From: Cacajao melanocephalus
Taxonomy: Eukaryota; Chordata; Mammalia; Primates; Pitheciidae
Direction of reading: 5' to 3'
DNA: 64,000 nt
NCBI GenBank assembly: GCA_963573385.1
Contig: CAUYLG010059294.1
Location: 82,869-146,868, forward strand
The notes below the pieces were generated by a model. That model searched no databases and was not told where the DNA came from. It worked only from the letters and a program-made list of their open reading frames with translations. This document shows positions 53,746-64,000 of this stretch, piece by piece. Numbering within the stretch: the stretch's first letter is position 1; every line of letters begins with the position of its first letter. Both the position numbers and the translations under genes were made by a program.

Positions 53746-55629
53746 TACAGAAGTCACGATGAAAAAACAGTAAATCATTTATACTGACTACAACCATCTG
53801 GTATTATTTGACTGCAGAATAAGAAATACAATATATTAGATGTGAGGTTTTTTTTTTAAAGCATTTGAAAATACATTTTGAAAGAGATGTTAAAAAGAGT
53901 GAACAGCCAGTGGAGTTTTTGAGTAGAGGACTGATGTTCTCTATGCATGAATTCAGTTTCAGATAAATACACTTAATTGTCTGATGGAAAATGTCACCAT
54001 AAAATATTACAGCTCAGAGCGAATACAGAAGTTCAAATTATTGAGAGATCAATGTGATGAGTACCCTTGAAAAGGTTAAGATTCTCAAAAAACTATTTGG
54101 AATTGTCATTAGTAATAGTATTCTGGAGGGAGAAATGTAATTGTGTGATATTTCGAGGTGAGAAGTTGTCTTTTCAGGGGTCTGTTAGGGCAAAGGCAGA
54201 GTTCATAAGAAAAATGCACTTCTGATTTATGTCCTAAACTTTGCAGCATTTGCTCTGGCATTTAAACAAATATTAAAATACACTGCTATGGACAGGAGGC
54301 TTTTGTTCTCCAGTGATGACCTTGCTGCTTCTTGCACTTCTCCGTGGGGTAGAAAGAAGGTCATTTTCTAGAATAAAACTCACTCTCCTGTTCATGCTTC
54401 ATCACACAGATTGCTGACACTTGGAGGTCTCTGCTTTCCAGCATGGGACACAGACCCCTGTATTTGACACTGTGAATTGGTTCTGGTAAGTAGAAGACAC
54501 AAAACACTTAGATCATGTTGTTGGGCTCAGTTAGCTAGCTTTGCTTTTTGGATGTGTGATGATATAAGGGAATGCACTTCCCGGATCCTCAATAAAGTAC
54601 TTGTCCCAGCTACTGAGAGAGCTGTCAGCCCACAGCCTGCATGTGTTTGCCCTTCAGAAGTCGCTTAAGCTTCATTCAGAGAACCACCTTGGTCAAGTTC
54701 ACACCCTTCAGACCAGGGGTCCATATTAACTGATAGATTGAAGCAAGATTATAAAAGTCAGGCCATTTCAGCCTAATTTAGGAAAACTGTGATGACTCAT
54801 TTTAGCTCTAGAGTTCCCTGTGGGGTTAGGTGAAGCTGTTGTTGGGCGTGTTTTGCACCTTGACTTCTCCCTTGGCTCCATGCTGCTTCTTTAGCCTCCC
54901 TTCTACAAGTATTGATTACAGGAAATTCCATAATATACATCCTGCACATTAAACTTCATGCTAAAATTGGCTTTGGAGAAGCCTATGTGCAATAGGGTGA
55001 AACAGACAAACGTGTAGAGTGACTTTTCTTAAGTGCACAGCAAGGATTCAGAGGACATAATAACCCTGCTAGAGAGAATTCTGGGCAGTATAGTTTGTAG
55101 GAATGTCCTCAGCGGGACAGAGCATGGCATGGATAAAGCCAGGAAACGTAAGCTTGTCAAAGTGAGAGTGGCACAAAAGGAAGCCGGAGACACAGGTGAC
55201 TTTGAAATTACAAAGACCACAGCTGACTGTAGCTGATCACTGGCGGTAGAAGGGTGTGACTACCACTAAGAACATTGAATGATAGCAAGAGAAAGGTGGA
55301 TTTCATTTGGTAATCAAAGAAAAAGTAGTGAAGTTTAAAAAAAAGGAACATGAGAATTGTGTTTTAGGAAACTGAAGGAGTCCGTATGTAAAGTGAATTT
55401 GAGAGGGAGGAAAGATGGAGAAGCAGAAGATGACATTAGAAAGCTGTTAAAACAATCCTGCCATGATGAAAGCCAGAACGTAAAATTTAAAAATTACACG
55501 TATGTGCGTGTATGTGTGCATATAGAGACAGAAACAGAAAATTTGAAAGAGGAGATGGCAGGGAAAACTGTATTACAAGAGGTGCTATATGGGAATTAAA
55601 TTTAGCAACAATCCTTCTAAAATCTAAAT
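53746..55629. other. 1.9 kb unassigned sequence
   Basis: No repeat or gene recognised. Short frames at 54477-54668, 55033-55236 and 55357-55599 have no motif, and no splice pattern supports them. Confidence 0.4.
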
Positions 55630-55890
55630 GCCAACAACCACTTAATGAATACCATTTACTGAACACCAAAATAAACCCATAATTTTACCAAGAACATTTA
55701 GGTATATTTCATTACTTTAATACCCCCTTTGATGTAGCTATTTCTCGTTATAGTTTGTAAATAAAAAGACTAAATTTAGAATGTTTGAGAACCCAGTATA
55801 TTGTTATGCTGTTAATAAATATCAGAATTAGAATTTGAACACAGGCCTATTTAAATTAATTTTCAGTACCCTTAACCAGTGTACTACTGC
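55630..55890 (-). mobile_element. MIR SINE, antisense
   Basis: ATACCATTTACTGAACACCA, TATATTTCATTACTTTAATA, GAATTTGAACACAGGCCTAT and ACCCTTAACCAGTGTACTAC follow the antisense MIR pattern, including its 5'-end sequence 'aacccaggc...ttaaccactatactat'. Confidence 0.6.
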
Positions 55891-57499
55891 AGATCTAAAA
55901 TATAAATATTTTTTATTTTAAAAAAGTTTTCTTTTATTAGTAATAAAAATTGCAGATCATGCATGCATGATTACTTATTGCTGCCAACATATTTTTGAAC
56001 TAGTCTAACTCTAAGGCATTATACCACATGAATACAGGAGTCCACATGATTTAAAACTAAACCTGCCAGGCAAATACAAGTTATCTCTTCTTCTACTGGC
56101 ATAATTTGTTAACATATCGGGTGTATTGATTCATAAAGGTGTCTTTGTATTTAGTTAGGAGCAGAAGTTCTTCGTCCTCTACTTCAGCAGCTGGATTCTT
56201 CAAAGACTAATCGGTCTTTTCACTTTGAAGTTTCATGCCACTGGAAGAAAGCACCTCATGTTCCCAAACTGCTTTGTATTATTTTCTCTGATATCCAGTC
56301 CCCAGTGGAAAAGCAACCTTGAAGCAGGTCAATGATGAAAATGGACAAAACGTTTGCAATCTGGAACCTGGAACTGACATTGGGCCAGTAACAGAGCTGC
56401 ATAATCATTATAATAAAGATTTACCAAAAAGGACATATAGAACAGTATTCATACTACATTATCATTTGCATTATAAGTCCCCAATTATGTCTAGAAGGAG
56501 ATACCAAGTCACATCTTCAAATATTACCTCATTCAGAATGACAGTGGTATTTAGACAACAGAGTGATTTGTTGAATGATATAAAACCTACTTACACCTGT
56601 TGGACAGCTGGGCCCAACAAGCCTATTCAAACATCTTTATATATCCACATTAATTTTATAATCTAGAATTAAGTTTATAAAAGGGACCTATTTACAAATT
56701 TCTTAAACTCAATTGAAGGTATATTTATATATTCCAAAATATATTCCATATATTTTGCTTTTATAGAAGAGGTCAATGACAATCTAGAACCTCTTTGTCA
56801 CATCTGTAACAGGACACTATCAAAACCTGGGAGAGTTCTATAAGGTCAGCATGGATTCATCGGAAGGCACTTGGTCACCTTCCGTAGAAAAGCAGCTGCC
56901 CTGTCAGGTAATAACGTGTGTCTCAGTACACCCTCTTTGTTTTCAATCTCTTAAGCCTCAAAGTCAACCTGGAGCCACAGACAGAACTGCCATTCAAGGC
57001 AACATCACACACAAATAATTCATTAATGTGCTGCAGGAAATCACAAATAGTGGACCGGTGGTCCCACAAAGAACTATGGAACCGTGTTCACTCCTGTGAC
57101 TATCACCAGGACACTCTTCAGATAACATGCTTCCAATTGTTGAAATAAAAGATATGAGAGTCAATAAATCTCAACATTCTGAAAGGTGTCATTGCGGTGA
57201 CAGGTCAATTGCATGGAATAATTATTTCAAGTAGAAAATCAAGCAGGTTAGCGATAATTGCATTTTGTAATACATACATGCAGTATATCCTCACACACAC
57301 AAGAAAAATGAGATTCCCCAAGGAAGCATTAGGCTGTGTTTGGGTTTCTTGAGATCAGGAGATGGATATACATTGTTTGAGAAATCAGTATCTTGAAGTA
57401 GCATATAAATAACTAATGTATGCTCATTAGGAACTTCCAGAAGTCTTTAAATTGTCCTTTGATGAACACACATGATTACAATGTAGCTAGCTCCTTCTT
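55891..57499. other. 1.6 kb unassigned sequence
   Basis: No gene or repeat named. The 115-codon plus frame at 56319-56666 carries no recognisable domain. Parts of 56160-57150 could belong to an old repeat that I cannot identify. Confidence 0.35.
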
Positions 57500-57775
57500 C
57501 TTGTTCAGCTTTCAGCTTTACTATCACTCCTTTGAATATCATGCCTTCGGAAGGCCTTCCTTGACCACCCAGTCTAAAGTAACTCCTTCTTTCTCTTCAA
57601 CACATTATGTGCTTTAAAAATTGTCAGTAACCCGTCACCTCTTGATATTTTCCTTCTGTTTACTCATGTAATTATTTTCTCTCTTTCCCAGCTAGAATTT
57701 CAGCTCGATAATAGCACAATCCACTTTCATTTTCTTCACCATTATACACTTAACATCTTGATTTCCATGTAACAG
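57500..57775 (+). mobile_element. L2 LINE fragment
   Basis: TCACTCCTTTGAATATCATG, GGAAGGCCTTCCTTGACCAC, CCAGTCTAAAGTAACTCC and AGCTAGAATTTCAGCTCGAT follow the L2 sense consensus. Confidence 0.7.
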
Positions 57776-57884
57776 TGTTTCTTCATATAAGTGTGTGGAA
57801 AAATATTTTTAAATTACTTCAAGCCTGGGTGATGTTCCAACTAATGTTGATTAAGGACACATAATGCTTCCCTGACTCTTAGTT

Positions 57885-57990
57885 AGAACAAATAATTATA
57901 CCGTTTACTCTTCATAACCATCCTGTGAGGTGAGCATTAACATGGATTCTACAGATGAGAAACCTAAGGTTCAGAACATATTGGAGTTTG
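57885..57990 (-). mobile_element. MIR fragment, antisense
   Basis: GTTTACTCTTCATAACCATC, CTGTGAGGTGAGCATTAACA and CTACAGATGAGAAACCTAAG are the antisense MIR core. Confidence 0.6.
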
Positions 57991-58019
57991 TTTTCTTTAT
58001 ACTCTAATGTCCCAGATGG

Positions 58020-58195
58020 TACATTTCCATACAATCTATCACTTGATTACACATTTGTTGTTGTTTCTAGTGTTTGCTGTATTTGGAACTACATACCCAA
58101 GTGTACTTTAAGCTCCTTAATGATAGGGATAGTATCTTCTATTGGTTTTGTCTTCGTAGTAGTGTTCATGACAGTTGTGGGCAGGTAGATGTTGA
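58020..58195 (+). mobile_element. L2 3'-end fragment
   Basis: AGTGTACTTTAAGCTCCTTA, ATGATAGGGATAGTATCTTC and TTCATGACAGTTGTGGGCAG fit the L2 3' terminus. Confidence 0.5.
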
Positions 58196-58604
58196 CAGAT
58201 GGTTTTAAGTGGCTGTGTAGGAAGATGGAAAATGCATCCCCATAACTGGGAGTGGAACGTGATCCTTCGTACAGGTCACAGAATCTCTTCTCATATACTC
58301 CAGGGAATGGATCTCTAATTAAGAACTGAGGATCAACTCACATATCTAGTCTGACTTAAAGTTAATATGGAATCATGCAATTCTCTATTCATTGATATTC
58401 CTTGAGGAGAGAAAAGCATGTACGGTTGCACTGTATCCCTACCTTTACGTTTGTATATACTTCACTAATTGTTCATATTTCATGCCTGTCCTTGTCCCTA
58501 CTCCCACTGATATCGAAATCTAAAATAAGCATGCGGTTTCTCTCAAAAAGACTGGTGCGGGAGTTATCTCCTGGAAGCAACATTTTGGTTATATTTCTTA
58601 GGGT

Positions 58605-58893
58605 TTTTTGTTTGTTTTGAGACAGAGTCTCACTCTATTGCCCAGGCTGGCGTGCAGTGGCACAGACACAACTCACTGCAGCCTCGATCTCCTGGGCCCA
58701 AGTGGTCTTCCCGCCACTTGTAGCTGGGACTATAGATGCATGCTGCCATGCCTGGCTAATTTTCCTTAGTTTTTGTTGAGATGGGGTCTCGCCATCCTGC
58801 CCAGGCTGGTTTCAAACTCTTGGGCTCAAGTTATCCTCATGCCTTGACCTCACAAAGTACTGAAATTACAGGCAGGAGTCACCATGCCCAGCC
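58605..58893 (-). mobile_element. Alu SINE, antisense, AluJ-like
   Basis: TTTGTTTTGAGACAGAGTCT, CTATTGCCCAGGCTGGCGTG, GATCTCCTGGGCCCAAGTGG, GTAGCTGGGACTATAGATGC, TTTGTTGAGATGGGGTCTCG and an end CACCATGCCCAGCC. The divergence and the CTGGGCTCAAG-type words indicate an AluJ copy. Confidence 0.92.
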
Positions 58894-59077
58894 TTAAGCA
58901 AGGCTTAGAAATACAGAAGCCTGGTCTTTAATCAGTAGAATGAAAAGTATTACTAATTTTAAGCCTGTGTTGACGATTCTGGCTTCCTTCCAGTAAACAA
59001 GATAGAGAACAATGAAGACTCCAGTCCCTTCTAAATCTAAGACAATGTAGCGCACAAGGCTTGGGTGTAACCGTGAT

Positions 59078-59265
59078 AAAAATAGTTATCATTTACTCAA
59101 GTATTGAGAATGTATCAGGCACTTTAGGGCATTGACCTAATCACCCTCCCAAGTATTTTCATGTCTACATTTACAGTCTAGGAAACTGAGGAACAGAGAG
59201 GCTGAGTAACTTGTGTAATGTCATGCAGTCAGTTAATGGCGGCTGATGCAAAATTTTGGCAGGAG
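59078..59265 (-). mobile_element. MIR SINE, antisense
   Basis: AATAGTTATCATTTACTCAA, GTATCAGGCACTTTAGGGCA, GAAACTGAGGAACAGAGAGG, CTGAGTAACTTGTGTAATGT and AGTTAATGGCGGCTGATGC give a well-preserved antisense MIR. Confidence 0.85.
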
Positions 59266-62200
59266 ATGCTGTAATTGCAATGCCTAAAATCAAGGTATGA
59301 GCAAGTTCTACTGGGTGTATCTTCCACCTCCAAAATAAATTCAGAATATGTAGATCATATGAATGCAATAAATTTCTTCCCATTTAAACTTGGTCTACAT
59401 GTGCTTTCTAGCAAATTATGATGAATTAAACATGCTATTGCATGCACTTTTGGTAAGCTTCAAAAGGGAGGTAATTAAGAACAGTTATTACCAGTTGTAT
59501 AATTCTTGCACATAGTGACATTTAAATACCATGATTGATAAATAAAATGGATGTTACCGTTTGAATAATACTGTCCTTTAAGATTCCTAAATTAATAATA
59601 TAGGCTCATTATTTTAGGTGATTCTACTGTCATACAAAGCCATGATATATTCCTTTTACATTACATCTGGTATAAGATATGTATAAATTACTGAAAATAT
59701 AGTTTATCTCCATAAAGTAGTTATATATTCAGTATAATTAATGCATTTCGACTAACTTAGGATTCCTAACCAGTAAAAATTTATTCCTTCTTGCTTTCCT
59801 AAAATATAGCTCTCGTTAGCCAGAGGAAATAAACTGGAGGAAACACAGTCTTTAAATCACCCAGTTTAGTAAGGATACTTTCCTTGAACTCCGCCTTTTT
59901 AATAGACAATTTCTTCCTTACTTAGAATTCATTATTCATTCCTAGTATTGCTAGTTTTTCTTTTTGCCCTTTAATAAGACAATTTTATCAATTCCAGAGC
60001 TGATTATTAAAAGATTACATTGTATTTTTTCCAAAGATTTTTGAATGTGTTACAAAAATGTGAAAGACTTAATTCAAAAGAGGGAAATGGATTCTCTTGG
60101 CACAAAAACATGGCACTTGTATACAAATTGTTCATTTGAATCACAAAACCCATAAATATAGGCTGGGTAACATATTTGCACACCAACCAAAATATAACCT
60201 GAAACTGTATTATCATACTTCAATTGCCTTATTTAGAACACCATTTTTAAAATATCACACTTAAAATTTTTGTATGTAATAAACTGTATGTATTTGTAAT
60301 CATGAGACCATATTTAATAGATGACTTACTTGGAAAAGCAAATTAAGCAAAATCCATTATTTATTTTTCTAGTGAAAGAATAGGAAAATCTGGCAAGGGA
60401 GTGAGCTGTCAAATACGTAACTCATTTTAAAGTACTATTGGGTTTTCCTTTGTTTACATGACAATAGTAGTCCTCCTCTACAATAGTACAAAATGTTTTT
60501 CCCATTTTCAGAATTCCTATTTGAGACTTAGCACTAGCTCCAAAACTACAGTGTGCCTCCCCATGCAACTAAATCTACATCTTCCAATTTACAAATAAAG
60601 GGAATGAATAGTGCTGTTAAAATCCACACTTTCAGAGCAGATTCTTTTAGAATAATTTTCTGGTGTATGTTCATAAGTGTTCAGCATGTGCTTAATATTT
60701 ATATTTTATGAGTTGATTATTTTATTTATACATCAAGCATGGCACATTCGTCAGGAGAGCAAAGCAATGTGGCAAATGGACCATTTGTCATTTGGATCTG
60801 ACGAATTATTAAATCTTATCAATTTGTCCAGTTTCAACTTATCTAGGAATATACGAAAGCCTGATTTCAGAGACATGTTTTAAATGCATGTATTTTCCAT
60901 ACAGAAAATTGTATCATTTGGTGCGAAAGAAAAGAGATTTTTATTTTAGAAAGGCATTATTTCTAGCTTAGAAATGACCAGAAGAGGTTTTGCACAGTTT
61001 TTGTGTTTATAAAGTCACATTAATGAGTGTTGATAGAAATAAACAGATAAATCAATTGATTAATCTATGACTTGTAACATAAAGTGGATGATTGATGCCA
61101 GATCAACTTAAAAGGATTTGATATTCTCTTAGAAAAATTTATGCACAGCTTTCAATTAATGCTACATTATTTTGTATATTCTGACATATTCATTTGTATT
61201 GCTCCCCAGGAATTTAATGAGGGCAGGTTTTTCCTCTCTCCATAGACCTCAAGGCCTTCAAAACTAAGGAATCCATCTCTTCACTCCCAAGGTATTTAAT
61301 TCTGTGCTCTTAACACAGTAGGAAATAAATTCTTGTTAAGTAAGGTAAATCTGTATGAATAGACCTTTGACAACTGTTAAGGTATTCTCTCATTCATGAA
61401 GGGTTCAAGCATTTTCAAGAAATATTTTCCATTCAATATATTCAATATGTTTGTAAAATCTGTCATTTAGGTTTTCAATGACTATGCATATGAGAATTTG
61501 AGTATGGTCTTCAAATTGGTGTTAAGGTGACAATATTGGTGTAACTATTTTAGAAAAGATAAATTGTAAATGATGCTAATTCCAAAGATTGATGGAGTGC
61601 ACCTATGTGCCAGGGACAGTACTAGATATGTAAGTAGCTTACAGTGTAACGGTGGGGACATAATTCCAAAATCAAATTATTCCAATATATTACACTGTCT
61701 CGGCCGAGTTTTCTCCAAAAATTATAGCCTTGGGTAAAGGTCTGAATATTAGCAAGTTATATGGGAATATGATCTCAGGAAGCAGAAGTATAGAATGGGG
61801 AAAGTGAACATGCTGGGATTATCTGAGGAGCCTTACAAAGAGCATTTCAGAACTCAGCCCCAACAATAAAAAAGGAGAAGTATTTATCTGTCAGCTCCAG
61901 TTACACATCAGTCAAGGGTGATTCCCCTGGCATTAGTTTCAGAAAAATTCAGGTTGCATGTACATGAGTGTTGGCAGGTTCTCATAGTCATCCCACATTA
62001 AGGCAACAGAGAAGCCAGGGGCAGCAAATGGTCAGTGAATGAGAGGTAAGAATCGCTGGCCTAAAGTGAAGTACTGCGGAGCTGCACATGCACGACGCGA
62101 GACAAACATTTGTTGGGTTCTCTCATTCTTGTTGGAACATGGTCTGAATGACAATGTGGAGTGAGAGGATACTGAAGTGTCCAATACATAAGGTAAATGT

Positions 62201-63220
62201 GAAGATCAAAGGCAGTGTCGAAGCAAAGAGGAGCAACCTTTTTAGCCAAACCTGAGCTTTAGGGAATACTTCTGAGATAATATTATGCCTGGGTTAAAAA
62301 TAAAATAAAATGTAAGATGATATTAGATGCTAAGAATGGAATTGGACCCTAAGGATTGTGGTTGAGGATATAAGCCTTTAAGTACCCTAAGCTACAAATT
62401 CAAAACCACCAGCTACCTCTCCATGGGACTTACTGAAATGAGAGCAATTTCACAGTACCAAAGTCACTCCCCTCTTTGTCCACATAAGAGGAATGTGTTA
62501 CCTCTTGGTAAAGTATGATGTTCATGAAGAGAGGTCATTTACTCCTTTAAAATCCCTGTGGAAGAGTAGTGCTTTCATCTTTCAAACCAAGAGGCAAGAG
62601 CCCAAAAGAGTCACTTGGCTGGGTATGTTTTGGGTCACTGTATCTGAAAAGAGGATTAGGGGAGATTTCATGGTGGGTACTTCTAGAAGTGAAGTCCCAC
62701 AAGATGCTCTGGCTCTCAAATGGAACGGTCCTTTGAATTAAGCTTCCTCATTGGATCTGATTTTTGAGGACATTCCTCATTTTCCTACTCTCCTAGCAAT
62801 GCTTTTCAAAAGTCTTAAAACACAAATCATGACGAACAATAGCTTTGTACATTAAATATAACATCATTTATTTCACCTTCTTAAATACTTTTTCAGTCCT
62901 GACAGAGACCACAATTAATTTGGAGCTTCTCATTTATTATTGTTTTGGACATTTGACTACAATACAATAAAAAATAACAAAATTTAATATATTTTTAAAA
63001 GATTCCACTTGCTTGAAGTATAGATGCTGATTTTTCTATAAACTAGTTAACCTGTTTCTCCCAGAAATGATCACAATGCAACCACACTAACGACGACAAA
63101 TCCTTCAGATTAAAGATTTACTGAACATTCCAGGTCATGTTCAGTGACTGATCGTGTTTATGGTTTTATGTGGATCTGACCTATTCTTTAAATATTATAA
63201 AATTGTCAAACTATTTTAGA
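59266..63220. other. 4 kb AT-rich, mostly unassigned
   Basis: No gene. An L2-like scrap (CACCTATGTGCCAGGGACAG) lies at 61598-61680. The 61880-62110 segment may be an unidentified old repeat. A CpG-bearing spot at 62085-62100 is isolated. Several AT-rich runs occur near 60240-60300 and 62960-63000. Confidence 0.4.
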
Positions 63221-64000
63221 TTTTTTTTTGTATATTTTATCACACTTTAGGTTCTGGGGTACATGTGCAAATCATGCAGGATTGTTGCATAGGTAAATAC
63301 ATGGCAATGTGGTTTTCTGCGTCCATCCCCCAGTCACCTATATCTGGCATTTCTCCCCATGTTATCCCTCCCTAACTCCCCAACCCCTGTTGTCCCTTCT
63401 CTATCCCCCTCAACAGACCTCAGTGTGTGATGCTCCCCTCCCTGTGTCCATGTGTTCTCATTGTTCAACACCTGCCTATGAGTGAGAACATGCAGTGTTT
63501 GATTTTCTGTTCTTGTTTCAGTTTGCTGAGAATTATGGTTTCCAGGTTCATCCATGTCCCTACAAAGGACAGGAACTCATCGTTTTTTATGGCTGCATAG
63601 TATTCCATGGTGTATATGTACCACATTTTCCTTGTCCAGTCTATCATCGATGGGCATTTGCATGGGTTCCAGGTCTCTGCTATTGTAAACAGTGCTGCAA
63701 TGAACATATGTGTGCATGTGTCTTTATAATAGAATGATTTATAATCCTTTGGCTATATACCCAGTAATGGGATTGGTGGGTCAAACGGAATTTCTGTTTC
63801 TAGATCCTTGAGGAATTGCCACTCTGTCTTCCACAATGGTTGAACTAATTTACACTCCCACTAACAGTGTAAAAGTGTTCCTATTTCTCCACATCCTCTC
63901 CAGCATCTGTTGTCTCCAGATTTTTTAATGATCACCATTCTAACTGGCATGAGATGGTATCTCAATGTGGTTTTGATTTGCATTTCTCTAATGACCAGTG
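63221..64000 (-). mobile_element. L1P LINE-1 3' part, continues past window
   Basis: T-tract, then CACTTTAGGTTCTGGGGTAC, CTCCCCTCCCTGTGTCCATG, GAACATGCAGTGTTTGATTT, TTTTTATGGCTGCATAGTAT, TATATACCCAGTAATGGGAT, AACTAATTTACACTCCCACT and the ORF2 3' end TGGCATGAGATGGTATCTCA. The minus frames at 63334-63555 and 63465-63707 (containing YTMEYYAAIKNDEFLSFVGTW, split by phase changes) are ORF2 C-terminal relics. It reaches base 64000 still in ORF2, so the rest lies outside the window. Confidence 0.95.

Overview
The window is primate nuclear DNA, most likely human or another ape. Ten Alu copies, L1P-type LINE-1 pieces, MST and MLT1 LTRs and many decayed MIR, L2 and L1M copies identify it. I find no intact protein-coding gene, no exon with convincing splice structure, no tRNA or rRNA, and no CpG island. 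It looks like AT-rich intergenic or deep intronic sequence. The open reading frames are short, and the longer recognisable ones come from repeats (L1 reverse transcriptase, antisense Alu) or from one ribosomal-protein pseudogene. Repeats were named by eye from remembered consensus sequences, so family names and edges are approximate. || Layout, left part (1-14.4 kb): a MER5A DNA-transposon copy (1.4 kb), an MST solo LTR on minus (2.65-3.02 kb), an L2 (4.3-5.0 kb), and the 3' end of an old L1 (5.6-6.1 kb) directly followed by a processed RPS10 pseudogene (6.12-6.67 kb). Next is a pair of ~550-bp inverted repeats facing each other across ~1.28 kb (7736-8279 and 9558-10115). A second MST LTR, on plus, lies at 13.3-13.7 kb, then an Alu. 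|| Middle (14.4-36 kb): sparse, AT-rich and mostly unassigned, with scattered MIR and L2, two MLT1 LTRs (20.1 and 28.8 kb), four Alus, a TC/AC microsatellite at 33.1 kb and a DNA-transposon copy flanked by TA at 35.5 kb. || 36-45 kb is a dense LINE nest. A 5'-inverted (twin-priming type) L1 at 36.28-38.4 kb carries an Alu in its A-rich tail, followed by a pure (CA)19. An old L1M then covers about 39.27-44.8 kb on minus and is interrupted by an Alu and a younger L1 fragment. || Right part (45-64 kb): two Alus, a long and very old L3/CR1-like LINE remnant (47.6-48.3 kb), a third MLT1 LTR (51.5 kb), several MIR and L2 copies, an AluJ-like copy (58.6 kb), about 4 kb of mostly unassigned sequence, and an L1P 3' segment that runs off the window end. 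|| Nothing here forms a working gene set. The content is a layered record of transposition: L2, MIR and L3 oldest, then L1M, MLT1 and MER5A, then MST, and finally Alu and L1P. The best candidate for something not explained by a standard repeat is the inverted-repeat pair at 7.7-10.1 kb.
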